Origin: Streptomyces sp. NBC_01408
Lineage (GTDB): Bacteria; Actinomycetota; Actinomycetes; Streptomycetales; Streptomycetaceae
Length of the DNA: 64,000 nt
Direction of reading: 5' to 3'
Assembly: GCF_026340255.1 (NCBI RefSeq)
Contig: NZ_JAPEPJ010000001.1
Span: 4,147,001 to 4,211,000, forward strand
This document shows positions 23,942 to 32,267 of the stretch, piece after piece. Each line of letters starts with the position of its first letter. Positions within the stretch are counted from its first letter, which is position 1. The notes below the pieces were generated by a model. It was given only the letters and a program-made list of their open reading frames with translations. It searched no databases and was not told where the DNA came from. The position numbers were made by a program, and so were the translations under genes.

Positions 23942-25639
23942 ATGACGTCCACGGTGCCCACCACCGCCGTCCCGCACAGCGACGGACAGCCGCCGATCAC
24001 CATGTTCGGCCCGGACTTCCCGTACGCGTACGACGACTTCCTCGCCCACCCGGCGGGCCTGGGTCAGATACCGGCGACCGAGCACGGCACCGAGGTCGCC
24101 GTCATCGGCGGTGGACTGTCCGGCATCATCTCCGCCTACGAGCTGATGAAGATGGGCCTCAAGCCCGTCGTCTACGAGGCCGACCAGATCGGCGGCCGGC
24201 TGCGCACCGTCGGCTTCGAGGGCGCCGGCACCGAGGAGCTGACCGCGGAGATGGGCGCCATGCGCTTCCCGCCGTCCTCCACCGCGCTCCAGCACTACAT
24301 CGACCTCGTCGGCCTGGTCACGGAGCCCTTCCCGAACCCGCTGGCCGAGGCCACCCCCTCGACGGTCGTCGACCTCAAGGGTGAGACCCACTACGCGGAG
24401 ACCATCGCCGACCTCCCGCAGGTCTACCGCGACGTCGCCGCCGCGTGGAACGCCTGCCTCGACGAGGGCGCCGACTTCTCCGACATGAACACCGCGATGC
24501 GCGAGCGGGACGTCCCGCGCATCCGCGAGATCTGGGCGAAGCTCGTCGAGAAGCTCGATGACGAGACCTTCTACGGGTTCCTCTGCAAGTCCGAGGCCTT
24601 CCAGTCCTTCCGCAAGCGCGAGATCTTCGGCCAGGTCGGCTTCGGCACCGGTGGCTGGGACACCGACTTCCCGAACTCCATCCTGGAGATCCTGCGCGTC
24701 GTCTACACCGAGGCCGACGACCACCACCGCGGCATCGTCGGCGGCTCGCAGCAGCTGCCGCTGCGCCTGTGGGAGCGCGAGCCCGAGAAGATCCTCCACT
24801 GGGCGCAGGGCACCTCGCTGTCCTCGCTCCACGGCGGCACCCCGCGCCCGGCGGTGACCCGTCTGCACCGCACGGCGGGCAACCGCATCACGGTCACGGA
24901 CGCATCCGGCGACATCCGCACGTACCGCGCCGCGATCTTCACCGCACAGTCCTGGATGCTGCTGTCCAAGATCGAGTGCGATGACACGCTCTTCCCGATC
25001 GACCACTGGACGGCGATCGAGCGCACCCACTACATGGAGTCCAGCAAGCTCTTCGTCCCGGTCGACCGCCCGTTTTGGCTCGACAAGGACGAGGAGACGG
25101 GCCGCGACGTCATGTCGATGACCCTCACGGACCGGATGACCCGCGGCACCTACCTGCTGGACAACGGCCCGGACAAGCCCGCCGTCATCTGCCTCTCGTA
25201 CACCTGGTGCGACGACAGCCTGAAGTGGCTGCCGCTGTCCGCGAACGAGCGGATGGAGGTCATGCTGAAGTCCCTCGGCGAGATCTACCCGAAGGTCGAC
25301 ATCCGCCGCCACGTCATCGGCAACCCGGTCACCGTGTCCTGGGAGAACGAGCCCTACTTCATGGGCGCGTTCAAGGCCAACCTCCCCGGCCACTACCGCT
25401 ACCAGCGCCGCCTGTTCACGCACTTCATGCAGGAGCGCCTCCCCGAGGACAAGCGCGGCATCTTCCTCGCGGGCGACGACATCTCCTGGACGGCCGGCTG
25501 GGCCGAGGGCGCCGTACAGACCGCACTGAACGCCGTCTGGGGCGTCATGCACCACCTCGGCGGCTCCACGGACGCCACCAACCCGGGCCCGGGCGACGTC
25601 TACGACGAGATCGCCCCGGTGGAACTCCCGGAGGACTGA
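23942..25639 (+). CDS. davB: DavB, L-lysine 2-monooxygenase (FAD amine-oxidase family)
   Basis: A 565-residue flavoprotein. The FAD Rossmann motif GGGLSG is at residues 56-61, with the acidic strand end VVYEADQIGGRL. From memory, blocks ITMFGPDFPYAYDDFL, GQVGFGTGGWDTDFPNS and SWTAGWAEGAVQTALNAVWG align with DavB of Pseudomonas putida almost throughout, and the length is the same. DavB converts L-lysine with oxygen to 5-aminovaleramide and CO2. It forms an operon with davA; a permease and Lrp regulator with similar operators lie 3 kb upstream. The later steps (aminovalerate transaminase, glutarate semialdehyde dehydrogenase) are not in the window. It uses ATG 23942 after AAGGAG. Confidence 0.88.
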   Translation: MTSTVPTTAVPHSDGQPPITMFGPDFPYAYDDFLAHPAGLGQIPATEHGTEVAVIGGGLSGIISAYELMKMGLKPVVYEADQIGGRLRTVGFEGAGTEELTAEMGAMRFPPSSTALQHYIDLVGLVTEPFPNPLAEATPSTVVDLKGETHYAETIADLPQVYRDVAAAWNACLDEGADFSDMNTAMRERDVPRIREIWAKLVEKLDDETFYGFLCKSEAFQSFRKREIFGQVGFGTGGWDTDFPNSILEILRVVYTEADDHHRGIVGGSQQLPLRLWEREPEKILHWAQGTSLSSLHGGTPRPAVTRLHRTAGNRITVTDASGDIRTYRAAIFTAQSWMLLSKIECDDTLFPIDHWTAIERTHYMESSKLFVPVDRPFWLDKDEETGRDVMSMTLTDRMTRGTYLLDNGPDKPAVICLSYTWCDDSLKWLPLSANERMEVMLKSLGEIYPKVDIRRHVIGNPVTVSWENEPYFMGAFKANLPGHYRYQRRLFTHFMQERLPEDKRGIFLAGDDISWTAGWAEGAVQTALNAVWGVMHHLGGSTDATNPGPGDVYDEIAPVELPED

Positions 25640-25661
25640 TTCCTCCCGGATCCCCGTGACC

Positions 25662-25700
25662 ACGGGCCGTCCCCGCGCGAACAGCGCGGCGGCGGCCCGT
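25662..25700 (+). terminator. hairpin terminator after davB
   Basis: Outer stem ACGGGCCG / CGGCCCGT (25662-25669 with 25693-25700) with further CCGCGC/GCGCGG pairing inside, 22 bases after the davB stop and followed by TCT. Confidence 0.65.
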
Positions 25701-25809
25701 TCTCATGCCCGGCGGCGTCAGGTCCACCGCCGTCTAGGACGGGATCCGGCCTAGACGGGGTCTAGCGTCGTCTCCGTAGTCGAGGCACGCGCACCCAGGA
25801 GGCAGTCAG

Positions 25810-26307
25810 ATGTCGGTCAAGCCGGTTCCCCAGGGGTACGGCACCGTGACGCCGTGGATCATTTCCCGCGACACGGTGCGGCTCATCGCCTTCCTGAAGG
25901 AGGCCTTCGGCGCGGAGGAACTCTCCTGCCTCGCCGGAAAGGACGGCAGCATCGCGCACGCCGAGGTACGGATCGGGGACTCGGTCGTGATGATGTTCGA
26001 CGCGCGGCCGGAGTGGCCGCCGACCCCCGGGTTCCTGCGCCTCTACGTGGAGGACGCCGACGCCGTGCACCGACGGGCCGTCGCGGCCGGCGGCACCTCG
26101 GTCACCGAGGTCACCCACCTGGCCTTCGGCGACCGGGTGGGCCGGGTGCGGGATCCGCTGGGGAACCTGTACTGGATCCAGACCCGCGTGGAGGACGTGA
26201 GCGAGCAGGAGATGGAGCGTCGGTTCCAAGACCCGGAGTTCACCGCGGCGATGGAGTACGTCACTGGCGCCGACTTCTTCCCGGGCCGGGACTCCGGGCA
26301 GGGCTGA
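25810..26307 (+). CDS. VOC-family (PhnB/glyoxalase-like) protein
   Basis: A 165-residue protein with a vicinal-oxygen-chelate fold: TVTPWIISRDTVRLIAFLKEAFGA, HAEVRIGDSVVMMFD, and DRVGRVRDPLGNLYWIQTRVED. This is the PhnB-like pattern with a single pair of beta-alpha-beta-beta-beta modules. The His and Glu positions that bind metal in glyoxalases are only partly kept, so catalysis is uncertain. ATG 25810 with AGGAGG just upstream. The promoter area (25735-25780) has three CTAG-centred words (GTCTAGGAC, CCTAGACG, GTCTAGCG) that may be an operator. It is monocistronic and convergent with the DUF5995 gene. Confidence 0.75.
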   Translation: MSVKPVPQGYGTVTPWIISRDTVRLIAFLKEAFGAEELSCLAGKDGSIAHAEVRIGDSVVMMFDARPEWPPTPGFLRLYVEDADAVHRRAVAAGGTSVTEVTHLAFGDRVGRVRDPLGNLYWIQTRVEDVSEQEMERRFQDPEFTAAMEYVTGADFFPGRDSGQG

Positions 26308-26314
26308 CCCGTCA

Positions 26315-26347
26315 CGACGCGGCCAGGCAGACCTTCCGGCCTCAGCA
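26315..26347. repeat. degenerate half-copy of the 7.8-kb MITE
   Basis: GACGCGGCCAGGCAGACC and TTCCGGCCTCAGCAC match the right-hand end of the element at 7817-7980 with a few changes. Only one arm is present, between two convergent genes. Confidence 0.5.
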
Positions 26348-26364
26348 CCGGCCGGGTGCCGCCG

Positions 26365-27066
26365 TCAGAGGAGGCCGGGTCCGCCGGCCCGGACCGGCGG
26401 ACCCGGCCGGCAGGGGGCCGCCGCGGCCGGGAGGGGGGTCAGCAGGCAGCGGCCGATCAGGCCCACGCTCGCGTCCAGGGACTCGCGGAACTCCTCGGCC
26501 AGCTCGGGGGAGCGCCGCAGGGTCCACAGCAGCCGGGCCGAGGCCCAGGCACCGCCGCGGGCGCGGTCCAGGCTCCACGAGCCGAGCAGGTGGGTCAGCG
26601 GGTCGGCGATCTCCAGCAGGTCCGGGCCCGGCATCAGCTCCTCGCGGATGTGCTCCTCCAGCGCGACCAGGGTGTCGCCGACCCGGTCGAAGTCCGCTTC
26701 GAGGGCGCGGGGCTCGCAGTCCAGGGCGCGGCAGGCCGACACCACCGCCAGCGCCAGGTCGTGGCCGATGTGCGCGTTGATCCCGGCCAGCGCGTGCTGG
26801 AGCGGACGCACCCCCGGGTGGCGCCGGTACTGGAGCAGCGGGCGCCAGCAGGCCGGGGCCCGGTCCGACTCCACCGCCGTCAGGTAGCGCTCCGCGAACC
26901 GCACGCTGAGCGTCTGCGCCGCCCGTGGCGCCGGGAAGTCCCCGCGCTCGATCCGGCGGTGCAGGGTCCGGGTCACCGTCAGGTACACCCGGTTGAAGAC
27001 GGCGACGCCGTCCTGCGGCGGCAGCCGCTCGTCCAGGGCGCGCATCCGCGCCAGCACCGCTTCCAT
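26365..27066 (-). CDS. DUF5995-family protein
   Basis: A 233-residue, all-helical soluble protein: MRALDERLPPQDGVAVFNRVY, YLTAVE, WRPLLQY and GINAHIGHDLALAVV match the DUF5995 pattern, whose conserved His residues in NAHIGHDL suggest metal or haem binding. No function is known. ATG 27066. The last 25 residues are Pro/Gly/Ala-rich. It lies 75 bases upstream of nothing on its strand but downstream of the NCS2 permease gene, so they may share a transcript. Confidence 0.78.
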   Translation of the reverse strand: MEAVLARMRALDERLPPQDGVAVFNRVYLTVTRTLHRRIERGDFPAPRAAQTLSVRFAERYLTAVESDRAPACWRPLLQYRRHPGVRPLQHALAGINAHIGHDLALAVVSACRALDCEPRALEADFDRVGDTLVALEEHIREELMPGPDLLEIADPLTHLLGSWSLDRARGGAWASARLLWTLRRSPELAEEFRESLDASVGLIGRCLLTPLPAAAAPCRPGPPVRAGGPGLL

Positions 27067-27141
27067 GGGGGCAGGTTCGCAGGCCCCGGCGGGGATCCGG
27101 GGAACTTGGCCGTACGCTTCCCCGGTTCGGGCGAAACCCCG

Positions 27142-28536
27142 TCAACGCTGATTGTCCTGCGGCTCCTGGTCGTCGTAGGAGGAGGTGCCCGCGTCGAGCA
27201 GGGGCGGCTGTTCCTTCAGGTGCGCGGGGGCGAAGTACCGCAGCGCGTGGTAGCCGGTGATCACCACGATCGTGCCCAGGGCGATGCCGCCGAGCTCGAA
27301 GCTGTCGGTGATCTGGAGCTTGACCCCGCCGACGCCGATGATGATGCCCGCGGCGGCCGGCACCAGGTTCAGCGGATTGCGCAGGTCCACCCGGCCGCTG
27401 AGCCAGATCTGGGCCCCGAGCAGGCCGATCATGCCGTACAGGATGACGGTGATGCCGCCGAGCACCCCGCCGGGGATCGCGGCGACGACCGCGCCGAACT
27501 TGGGGCACAGCCCGAAGAGCAGCGCGAAGCCGGCCGCCGCCCAGTAGGCCGCGGTGGAGTAGACGCGGGTGGCGGCCATGACGCCGATGTTCTCGGAGTA
27601 CGTGGTGTTCGGCGGGCCGCCGACCGCGGTGGACAGCATGGACGCGGCGCCGTCGGCGGCGATCGCGGTGCCGAGCCTGTCGTCCAGCGGGTCGCCCGTC
27701 ATCTCGCCGACGGCCTTGATGTGGCCGGCGTTCTCCGCGATCAGCGCGATCACCACCGGCAGCGCGATCAGGATCGCCGACCACTCGAAGGCCGGGGCGT
27801 GGAAGGAGGGCAGGCCGATCCAGTCGGCCTTGGCCACCCCGGACAGGTCCAGGCGCCAGTGGTCCACGGCCTCGGGACCGCCCATGGGGGAGTGGATCTT
27901 GCCGAAGAGCAGATCGGAGATCCAGGAGATCCCGTATCCGAAGAGCAGGCCGAGGAAGATCGCGATGCGCGACCAGAACCCCCGCAGGCAGACCACGGCG
28001 AGCCCGGTGAAGAGCATGGTCAGCAGCGCCGTCCACTGGTCCTGCGGCCAGTACGTCGAAGCTGTCACCGGCGCCAGGTTGAAGCCGATCAGCATGACGA
28101 CCGCGCCCGTCACCACCGGCGGCATCGCCACGTGGATGATCCGCGCGCCGAAACGCTGGACGGCGAGCCCGGACAGGAACAGGGCCGCTCCGACCACGAA
28201 GACGGCGCCGGTCACCACCGCGCTGTCGCCGCCCGAGGCCCGGATCGCCGCCGCCACGCCCACGAAGGACAGCGAGCAGCCCAGGTACGAGGGGATCCGC
28301 CCGCGCGTCGCGAGGAGGAAGATCACCGTCGCGATGCCGGACATCATGATGGCCAGGTTCGGGTCCAGGCCCATCAGGACCGGCGCGACGAAGCTCGCGC
28401 CGAACATGGCCACCACGTGCTGGGCGCCCAGCCCCGCGGTCCGCGGCCACGACAGCCGCTCCTCCGGCCGGACCACCGCGCCGGGGGCGGGGGTCCGCCC
28501 GTCTCCGTGCAGGGTCCAGCCCACGCCGAGGCCCAT
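27142..28536 (-). CDS. NCS2 uracil/xanthine-type permease
   Basis: A 464-residue membrane protein with about 14 helices. NCS2 marks: LGAQHVVAMFGASFVAPVLMGL at the N terminus, the QRFGARIIHVAMPPVVTGAVVML helix, ALIAENAGHIKAVGEMTG as the substrate motif region, and GGPPNTTYSENIGVMAATRV. The AENAGH form groups with uracil (UraA-like) carriers rather than xanthine carriers, which usually have a Q-N-x-G motif. The C-terminal tail is acidic and polar. ATG 28536. A palindromic element (28570-28786) sits directly upstream, so its promoter may lie inside or beyond that repeat. No pyrimidine genes adjoin it. Confidence 0.85.
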   Translation of the reverse strand: MGLGVGWTLHGDGRTPAPGAVVRPEERLSWPRTAGLGAQHVVAMFGASFVAPVLMGLDPNLAIMMSGIATVIFLLATRGRIPSYLGCSLSFVGVAAAIRASGGDSAVVTGAVFVVGAALFLSGLAVQRFGARIIHVAMPPVVTGAVVMLIGFNLAPVTASTYWPQDQWTALLTMLFTGLAVVCLRGFWSRIAIFLGLLFGYGISWISDLLFGKIHSPMGGPEAVDHWRLDLSGVAKADWIGLPSFHAPAFEWSAILIALPVVIALIAENAGHIKAVGEMTGDPLDDRLGTAIAADGAASMLSTAVGGPPNTTYSENIGVMAATRVYSTAAYWAAAGFALLFGLCPKFGAVVAAIPGGVLGGITVILYGMIGLLGAQIWLSGRVDLRNPLNLVPAAAGIIIGVGGVKLQITDSFELGGIALGTIVVITGYHALRYFAPAHLKEQPPLLDAGTSSYDDQEPQDNQR

Positions 28537-28569
28537 GTACCGCTCCGTTTCTCCGGCTGATCACATGTA

Positions 28570-28786
28570 TGGATGAGCGAGTCCGAAGTCTCGCCTGCGG
28601 GGAGGCGCCAGGCACGCACATCTGCCGCGTTGTCGTCGGTCACCGACTTCCCCAAGCTCTCGGCTTCGCTCGAGCAGGGGAGACCCCATTCGCGTCGACT
28701 CCCTCCTCCGCCTTGCAGCCGCACGCGCCTGGCGCCTCCCCGCCCGCCCTGCGGGCGGACGGCGCCACTTCGGACTCGCTCATCCA
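28570..28786. mobile_element. 217-bp MITE-like element, relative of 21762-21926
   Basis: Perfect 20-base inverted ends (28570-28589 and 28767-28786, TGGATGAGCGAGTCCGAAGT and its inverse) with a second matching block inside (GCGGGGAGGCGCCAGGC at 28597-28613 and its inverse near 28730). The core holds TGCCGCGTTGTCGTCGGTC and GACTCCCTCCTCCGCCTTGC, shared inverted with the 21.8-kb element. It fills the gap between the NCS2 permease and the MFS gene. A lone end remains at 31302-31333. Confidence 0.7.
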
Positions 28787-28825
28787 GGCCGCGGCGCAGG
28801 GGATGCCGCCACGGCCAGCGATATA

Positions 28826-30052
28826 TTACGGCCGGATTCGAGCGGGTTCGTCCCTGTTACTCGGACCGGCCTTCTCCGTAGCCTGCCCCACCGGCGGCCC
28901 CGGCCGCAGTACCGCGGCCCCCACGACCAGCGCGAAGGCCAGCAGGGTGACCAGGCCGAAGGACACCACGAGCGAACTCGCGTCCGCCACGGCGCCGATC
29001 GCCGACGGGGCGATCAGCCCCGAGGTGTACGTGATCGTCGCGACGCCGGCGATCGCCTGCGCCGGGGCCGGACCGCTGCGCGCCGCGGCCGCGAAGGCCA
29101 GCGGAACCACCACCGCGATGCCCAGCCCGATCAGAGCGAAGCCCGCCAAGGCCGCGGCCGGCTCCCGGACCGTGACCACGAGCACCCCGCCCGCGGTGGC
29201 CAGCACACCGCCCGCCCGGACCGTGCGCACCGCCCCGAACCGGTCGACCACCCGGTCCCCGGCCAGCCGGGCGGCGGCCATGGTCAGCGCGAACGCCGTG
29301 GTGGAGGCGGCCGCCAGACCGGCATCGGTGTGCAGCACGTCCCTGAGGTAGACCGCCGACCAGTCCAGGCTCGCCCCCTCCGCGAAGACCGCCGCGAACC
29401 CTATGGCGCCGATCAGCAGCGCCGACTTCGGCGGCAGCGCGAAATGCGGCGGCGCCTGCGCGTCCTCGGCGCTCTTCAGGTCCAGCACCCCCTGTACGGC
29501 GACCAGCCCGGCCGCGGTGAGGGCCAGCGCGGCGATCAGGTGGTGCAGCCGCGCGTCCGCCCCGGTGTGCGCGGCGACCGTACCCGCGGCGGAACCGAGC
29601 AGCGCGCCCACGCTCCACATGCCGTGCAGTGAGGACATGATCGAGCGGCCGACCCGGTTCTCGGTCTCCACGCCGAGCGCGTTCATCGCCACGTCCGACA
29701 TGCCGGAGGTGGCTCCGTAGACGAACAGCGCACCGCACAGGACGGGCAGGTTCGGGGCGAGGCTCGGCAGGATGAGGGAGAGGGTCCACAGCGTCAGCAG
29801 GACCCGCAGTGCGGTACGGGCGCCGTAGCGGTGGTTGATCCGCCCCGCCAGCGGCATCGCGAGCGCCGCGCCCAGGGCCGGGAAGGCCAGGGCCAGTCCC
29901 AGGGTGCCGGCGCTGAGCTGCGCGTTCTCCTGGATCCAGGGGATGCGGGTGGCGAAGGAGCCGGTGACGGCGCCGTGTGCGCAGAAGACGGCGGCGATCG
30001 CGAAACGGGCATGGCGCAGTCGCGCCGGGCTGAGGTCTGTTTCCCCGGTCAT
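28826..30052 (-). CDS. MFS transporter, divergent from the ROK regulator
   Basis: A 408-residue major facilitator with 12 helices in two halves. The loop 2-3 motif is NHRYGARTALR, and helix 5 holds MSSLHGMWSVGALLGSAAGT, a pattern of the YbjJ-like subgroup (often sugar or drug exporters of unknown substrate). ATG 30052 is 57 bases from the ROK gene start on the other strand; the shared space holds one palindrome (30059-30089). That layout suggests the ROK protein represses this transporter in the absence of a sugar-like ligand. The C-terminal tail is short and polar. Confidence 0.85.
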   Translation of the reverse strand: MTGETDLSPARLRHARFAIAAVFCAHGAVTGSFATRIPWIQENAQLSAGTLGLALAFPALGAALAMPLAGRINHRYGARTALRVLLTLWTLSLILPSLAPNLPVLCGALFVYGATSGMSDVAMNALGVETENRVGRSIMSSLHGMWSVGALLGSAAGTVAAHTGADARLHHLIAALALTAAGLVAVQGVLDLKSAEDAQAPPHFALPPKSALLIGAIGFAAVFAEGASLDWSAVYLRDVLHTDAGLAAASTTAFALTMAAARLAGDRVVDRFGAVRTVRAGGVLATAGGVLVVTVREPAAALAGFALIGLGIAVVVPLAFAAAARSGPAPAQAIAGVATITYTSGLIAPSAIGAVADASSLVVSFGLVTLLAFALVVGAAVLRPGPPVGQATEKAGPSNRDEPARIRP

Positions 30053-30058
30053 GGGCAG

Positions 30059-30089
30059 TAAACTATCAGGAACCCTGCCTGATGGTTAA
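30059..30089. promoter_or_regulatory. palindromic operator shared by MFS and ROK genes
   Basis: AACTATCAGG (30061-30070), seven bases, then CCTGATGGTT (30078-30087): 9 of 10 positions are inverted matches, extending to 10 of 12. It lies immediately upstream of the MFS start and covers an alternative ATG (30082) for ROK, so ROK probably starts downstream of it. Confidence 0.6.
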
Positions 30090-30108
30090 TGGCTCCGACC
30101 TCCCTAAG

Positions 30109-31296
30109 ATGGGCGCCGTGACTCCTGCCAAGGCCACCGCCACCGCCACCGCCACCGCCACCGCCACCGCCGTTCCGTCCCCCGCCTCCCCGAGCACGGC
30201 CCGGGCCATCAACGACCGCCTCGCCCTGCGCCTCCTCCAGGAGTCCGGCCCCCTGACGGCCACCCAGCTCAAGACGCTGACCGGCCTCTCCCGGCCCTCG
30301 GTCGCCGACCTCGTCGAGCGGCTGACCGGAGCCGGACTCATCGAGGTCGTCGGCGAGTCCGGCGAGCAACGGCGCGGCCCCAACGCCCGGCTCTACGGGA
30401 TCGTCGCCCGCCGCGCCCACCTGGCCGCGCTGGACGTACGGACGGACAGCGTCACGGCCGTGGTCACCGACCTCCTCGGCCACCCCCTCGCCGAAGCCGC
30501 CCTGCCCGCCGGCGCCCCCGGGGACGCGGTGGCCGCCCTGCTGCGCACCGCCCGCGAAGCCGGCGCGGGCGAGCTGCACACCGTCGTCGTCGGAGCTCCC
30601 GGCCTGGTCGCCCCGGGCAGCGGGGAACTGCGCGACACCACCGGCCTGCCGAGCTGGCACCGGGACCTGGTGACCGCCCTCCAGCAGAGCCTGCCCGCCG
30701 TGGTCGTGGTCGAGAACGAGACCAACCTTGCCGCCCTCGCCGAGCAGCGCCTGGGCGTGGCCCGCGACCTCGACTCCTTCGTCCTGCTGTGGCTGGGCGC
30801 GGGGGTGGGCGCGGCCGTGGTCCTGGACGGCCGACTGCGCCGGGGCGCCTCCGGCGGCGCGGGCGAGATCGGCTTCCTGCCGGTGCCGGGCACCGCCGGG
30901 CTGCCCTCCGCCACCGACTGCGGGGGCGGGTTCCACGCCCTGGCGGGCCGGGACGCCGTGACGGCGCTGGCGGCGGAGCACGGCTTCCGGGGACCGGCGG
31001 AGGAGGCCGTGGCCGGCGCCGCAGGCGAGCCCTTCCTCGACGCCCTGGCCGAACGCCTCGCCCTGGGCGCGGCGGCGGTCGCGGCCGTCCTGGACCCGGG
31101 CTGCGTGGTGCTGGCCGGCGAACTCGGCCGCGCGGGCGGCCCCGCCCTGGCCGCGCGGGTCGCCCGCCGCCTGACGACGCTGACCCCGGTCCCGACGGAG
31201 GTCCGAGCCACCGCCCTGGGCGGCCCGGCCGTCCTTGCGGGAGCCCGCCTGGCCGCGCGCGAGGCGGCGCAGGAGGTGCTGTTCGGCACCCCCTAG
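30109..31296 (+). CDS. ROK-family transcriptional regulator
   Basis: A 395-residue regulator: an N-terminal winged HTH (LRLLQESGPLTATQLKTLTGLSRPSV; ADLVERLTGAGLIEVVG) and a sugar-kinase-like ROK domain (LAALDVRTDSVTAVVTDL; VVVVENETNLAALAEQRLG; LWLGAGVGAAVVLDGRL). In the C-terminal half the usual zinc-binding Cys cluster of ROK proteins is reduced to SATDCGGGFHAL, so metal binding is doubtful. Six tandem GCCACC units encode (Ala-Thr)6 near the N terminus. No start has a good ribosome site: ATG 30109 is used, GTG 30118 is equally possible, ATG 30082 lies in the operator. Confidence 0.82.
   Translation: MGAVTPAKATATATATATATAVPSPASPSTARAINDRLALRLLQESGPLTATQLKTLTGLSRPSVADLVERLTGAGLIEVVGESGEQRRGPNARLYGIVARRAHLAALDVRTDSVTAVVTDLLGHPLAEAALPAGAPGDAVAALLRTAREAGAGELHTVVVGAPGLVAPGSGELRDTTGLPSWHRDLVTALQQSLPAVVVVENETNLAALAEQRLGVARDLDSFVLLWLGAGVGAAVVLDGRLRRGASGGAGEIGFLPVPGTAGLPSATDCGGGFHALAGRDAVTALAAEHGFRGPAEEAVAGAAGEPFLDALAERLALGAAAVAAVLDPGCVVLAGELGRAGGPALAARVARRLTTLTPVPTEVRATALGGPAVLAGARLAAREAAQEVLFGTP
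30132..30171 (+). repeat. hexanucleotide microsatellite in the ROK gene
   Basis: Six uninterrupted GCCACC units in frame near the 5' end. Gain or loss of units would change the length of the (Ala-Thr) spacer without shifting frame. Confidence 0.7.
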
Positions 31297-31301
31297 TGCG
31301 C

Positions 31302-31333
31302 CCGAAGTGGCGCCGGCCGCCCCGGGCGGGCGG
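31302..31333. repeat. solo end of the 28.6-kb MITE family
   Basis: CCGAAGTGGCGCCG followed by CGCCCCGGGCGGGCGG is nearly the inverse of 28741-28770, part of the right end of the element at 28570-28786. No partner end is seen nearby; it lies just after the ROK stop. Confidence 0.45.
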
Positions 31334-31361
31334 ACTTCGCGGACACGGCCCGGGGCCCCGG

Positions 31362-32102
31362 CTACCGTCCCCGCTCCGCCAGGTACTGCGCGAAGGTCAC
31401 CCGGCCCACCGCGTGCGACGGCGTCAGGTTGCCGCCCCGCCGGAAGCCCGCGTACGCCTTCCCCGCCAGCGGCAGCGCGAGGATCCGGCGCCGCCGGCCC
31501 GTCGCGTCCAGATAGGCGCGGCCCCACTCCGGCAGGGTGCGGATCTCCGGGCCGCCCATGTCCGGGACCCGGCCCGACGGGGTGGGCAGCGCCAGCTCCG
31601 CCAGCCGGTCCGCGACCTCCGTGACCGCGATGGGCTGCACCCGGACCCCGTACGGCAGCGGGACCACCGGCAGCTTCGCCGCCGTGTCCACCACCCGCGC
31701 CACCAGGTCGTGGAACTGCGTCGTGCGCAGGATCGTCACGCCCAGCCCGGAAGCCTCCAGCAGCCGCTCCACCTCCAGCTTCGTGCGGTAGTAGCCGAGC
31801 GGGACCGCGTCCACCCCGACGATCGAGACGTAGACGAGGTTCGTGACCGTTCCGGCCCGTCGGGCCGCCTCGATCAGGCGCCCGGCGGCCACGTCGTCCC
31901 CGCCGCGCGGGGACGACGCGCAGTGCACGATCACCTCCGCGCCCGCCGTCGCCGTGTCCAGCCCGCTGCCGTCGCGCAGGTCGACGGGGAAGTCCGGGGA
32001 GTGCCGGCTCAGCACGCGGACGTCGTGCCCGGCCGCCCGCAGGCGGGTCACGAGCGACGTGCCGAGGGTCCCGGTGCCCCCGGTGACGAGGATGGCGCTC
32101 AT
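31362..32102 (-). CDS. NmrA-like / atypical SDR NAD(P)-binding protein
   Basis: A 246-residue Rossmann-fold protein: the nucleotide motif GGTGTLG is at residues 8-14, with a basic residue after strand 2 (VRVLSRH) that favours NADPH. VYVSIVGVDAVPLGYYRTKLEVE keeps the YxxxK pair (YYRTK), typical of atypical SDRs close to NmrA/NADH:flavin-type regulators. It could be a redox sensor or a reductase; no substrate is implied. ATG 32102 follows GGAAGGA; a longer frame to 32237 is rejected because it lacks a ribosome site. It is convergent with the ROK gene. Confidence 0.82.
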   Translation of the reverse strand: MSAILVTGGTGTLGTSLVTRLRAAGHDVRVLSRHSPDFPVDLRDGSGLDTATAGAEVIVHCASSPRGGDDVAAGRLIEAARRAGTVTNLVYVSIVGVDAVPLGYYRTKLEVERLLEASGLGVTILRTTQFHDLVARVVDTAAKLPVVPLPYGVRVQPIAVTEVADRLAELALPTPSGRVPDMGGPEIRTLPEWGRAYLDATGRRRRILALPLAGKAYAGFRRGGNLTPSHAVGRVTFAQYLAERGR

Positions 32103-32212
32103 GGTGTCGGTCCTTCCCTGAGGAGATGTGTCCACCAGAACAGACCGGACAGCCCTCGGGAACGTGACAGCCCCGGCACGGGATCCCGTACGGGGGATGC
32201 GGGAGGACATGC

Positions 32213-32246
32213 GAGGACCCGGTGGCCGCCGGGCCACCGGGTCCTC
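32213..32246 (-). terminator. hairpin terminator after the chitinase gene
   Basis: A perfect 15-bp stem (32213-32227 with 32232-32246, starting GAGGACCCGG) with a four-base loop GCCG, 22 bases past the chitinase stop. Confidence 0.8.
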
Positions 32247-32267
32247 ACATCAGGTCACCTACGGGAG

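Noticed and set aside
22697..25663. A 988-codon minus-strand frame opposite davA and davB
   Set aside because: Shadow of davAB; composition dominated by Gly/Val/Arg/Glu with no motifs.
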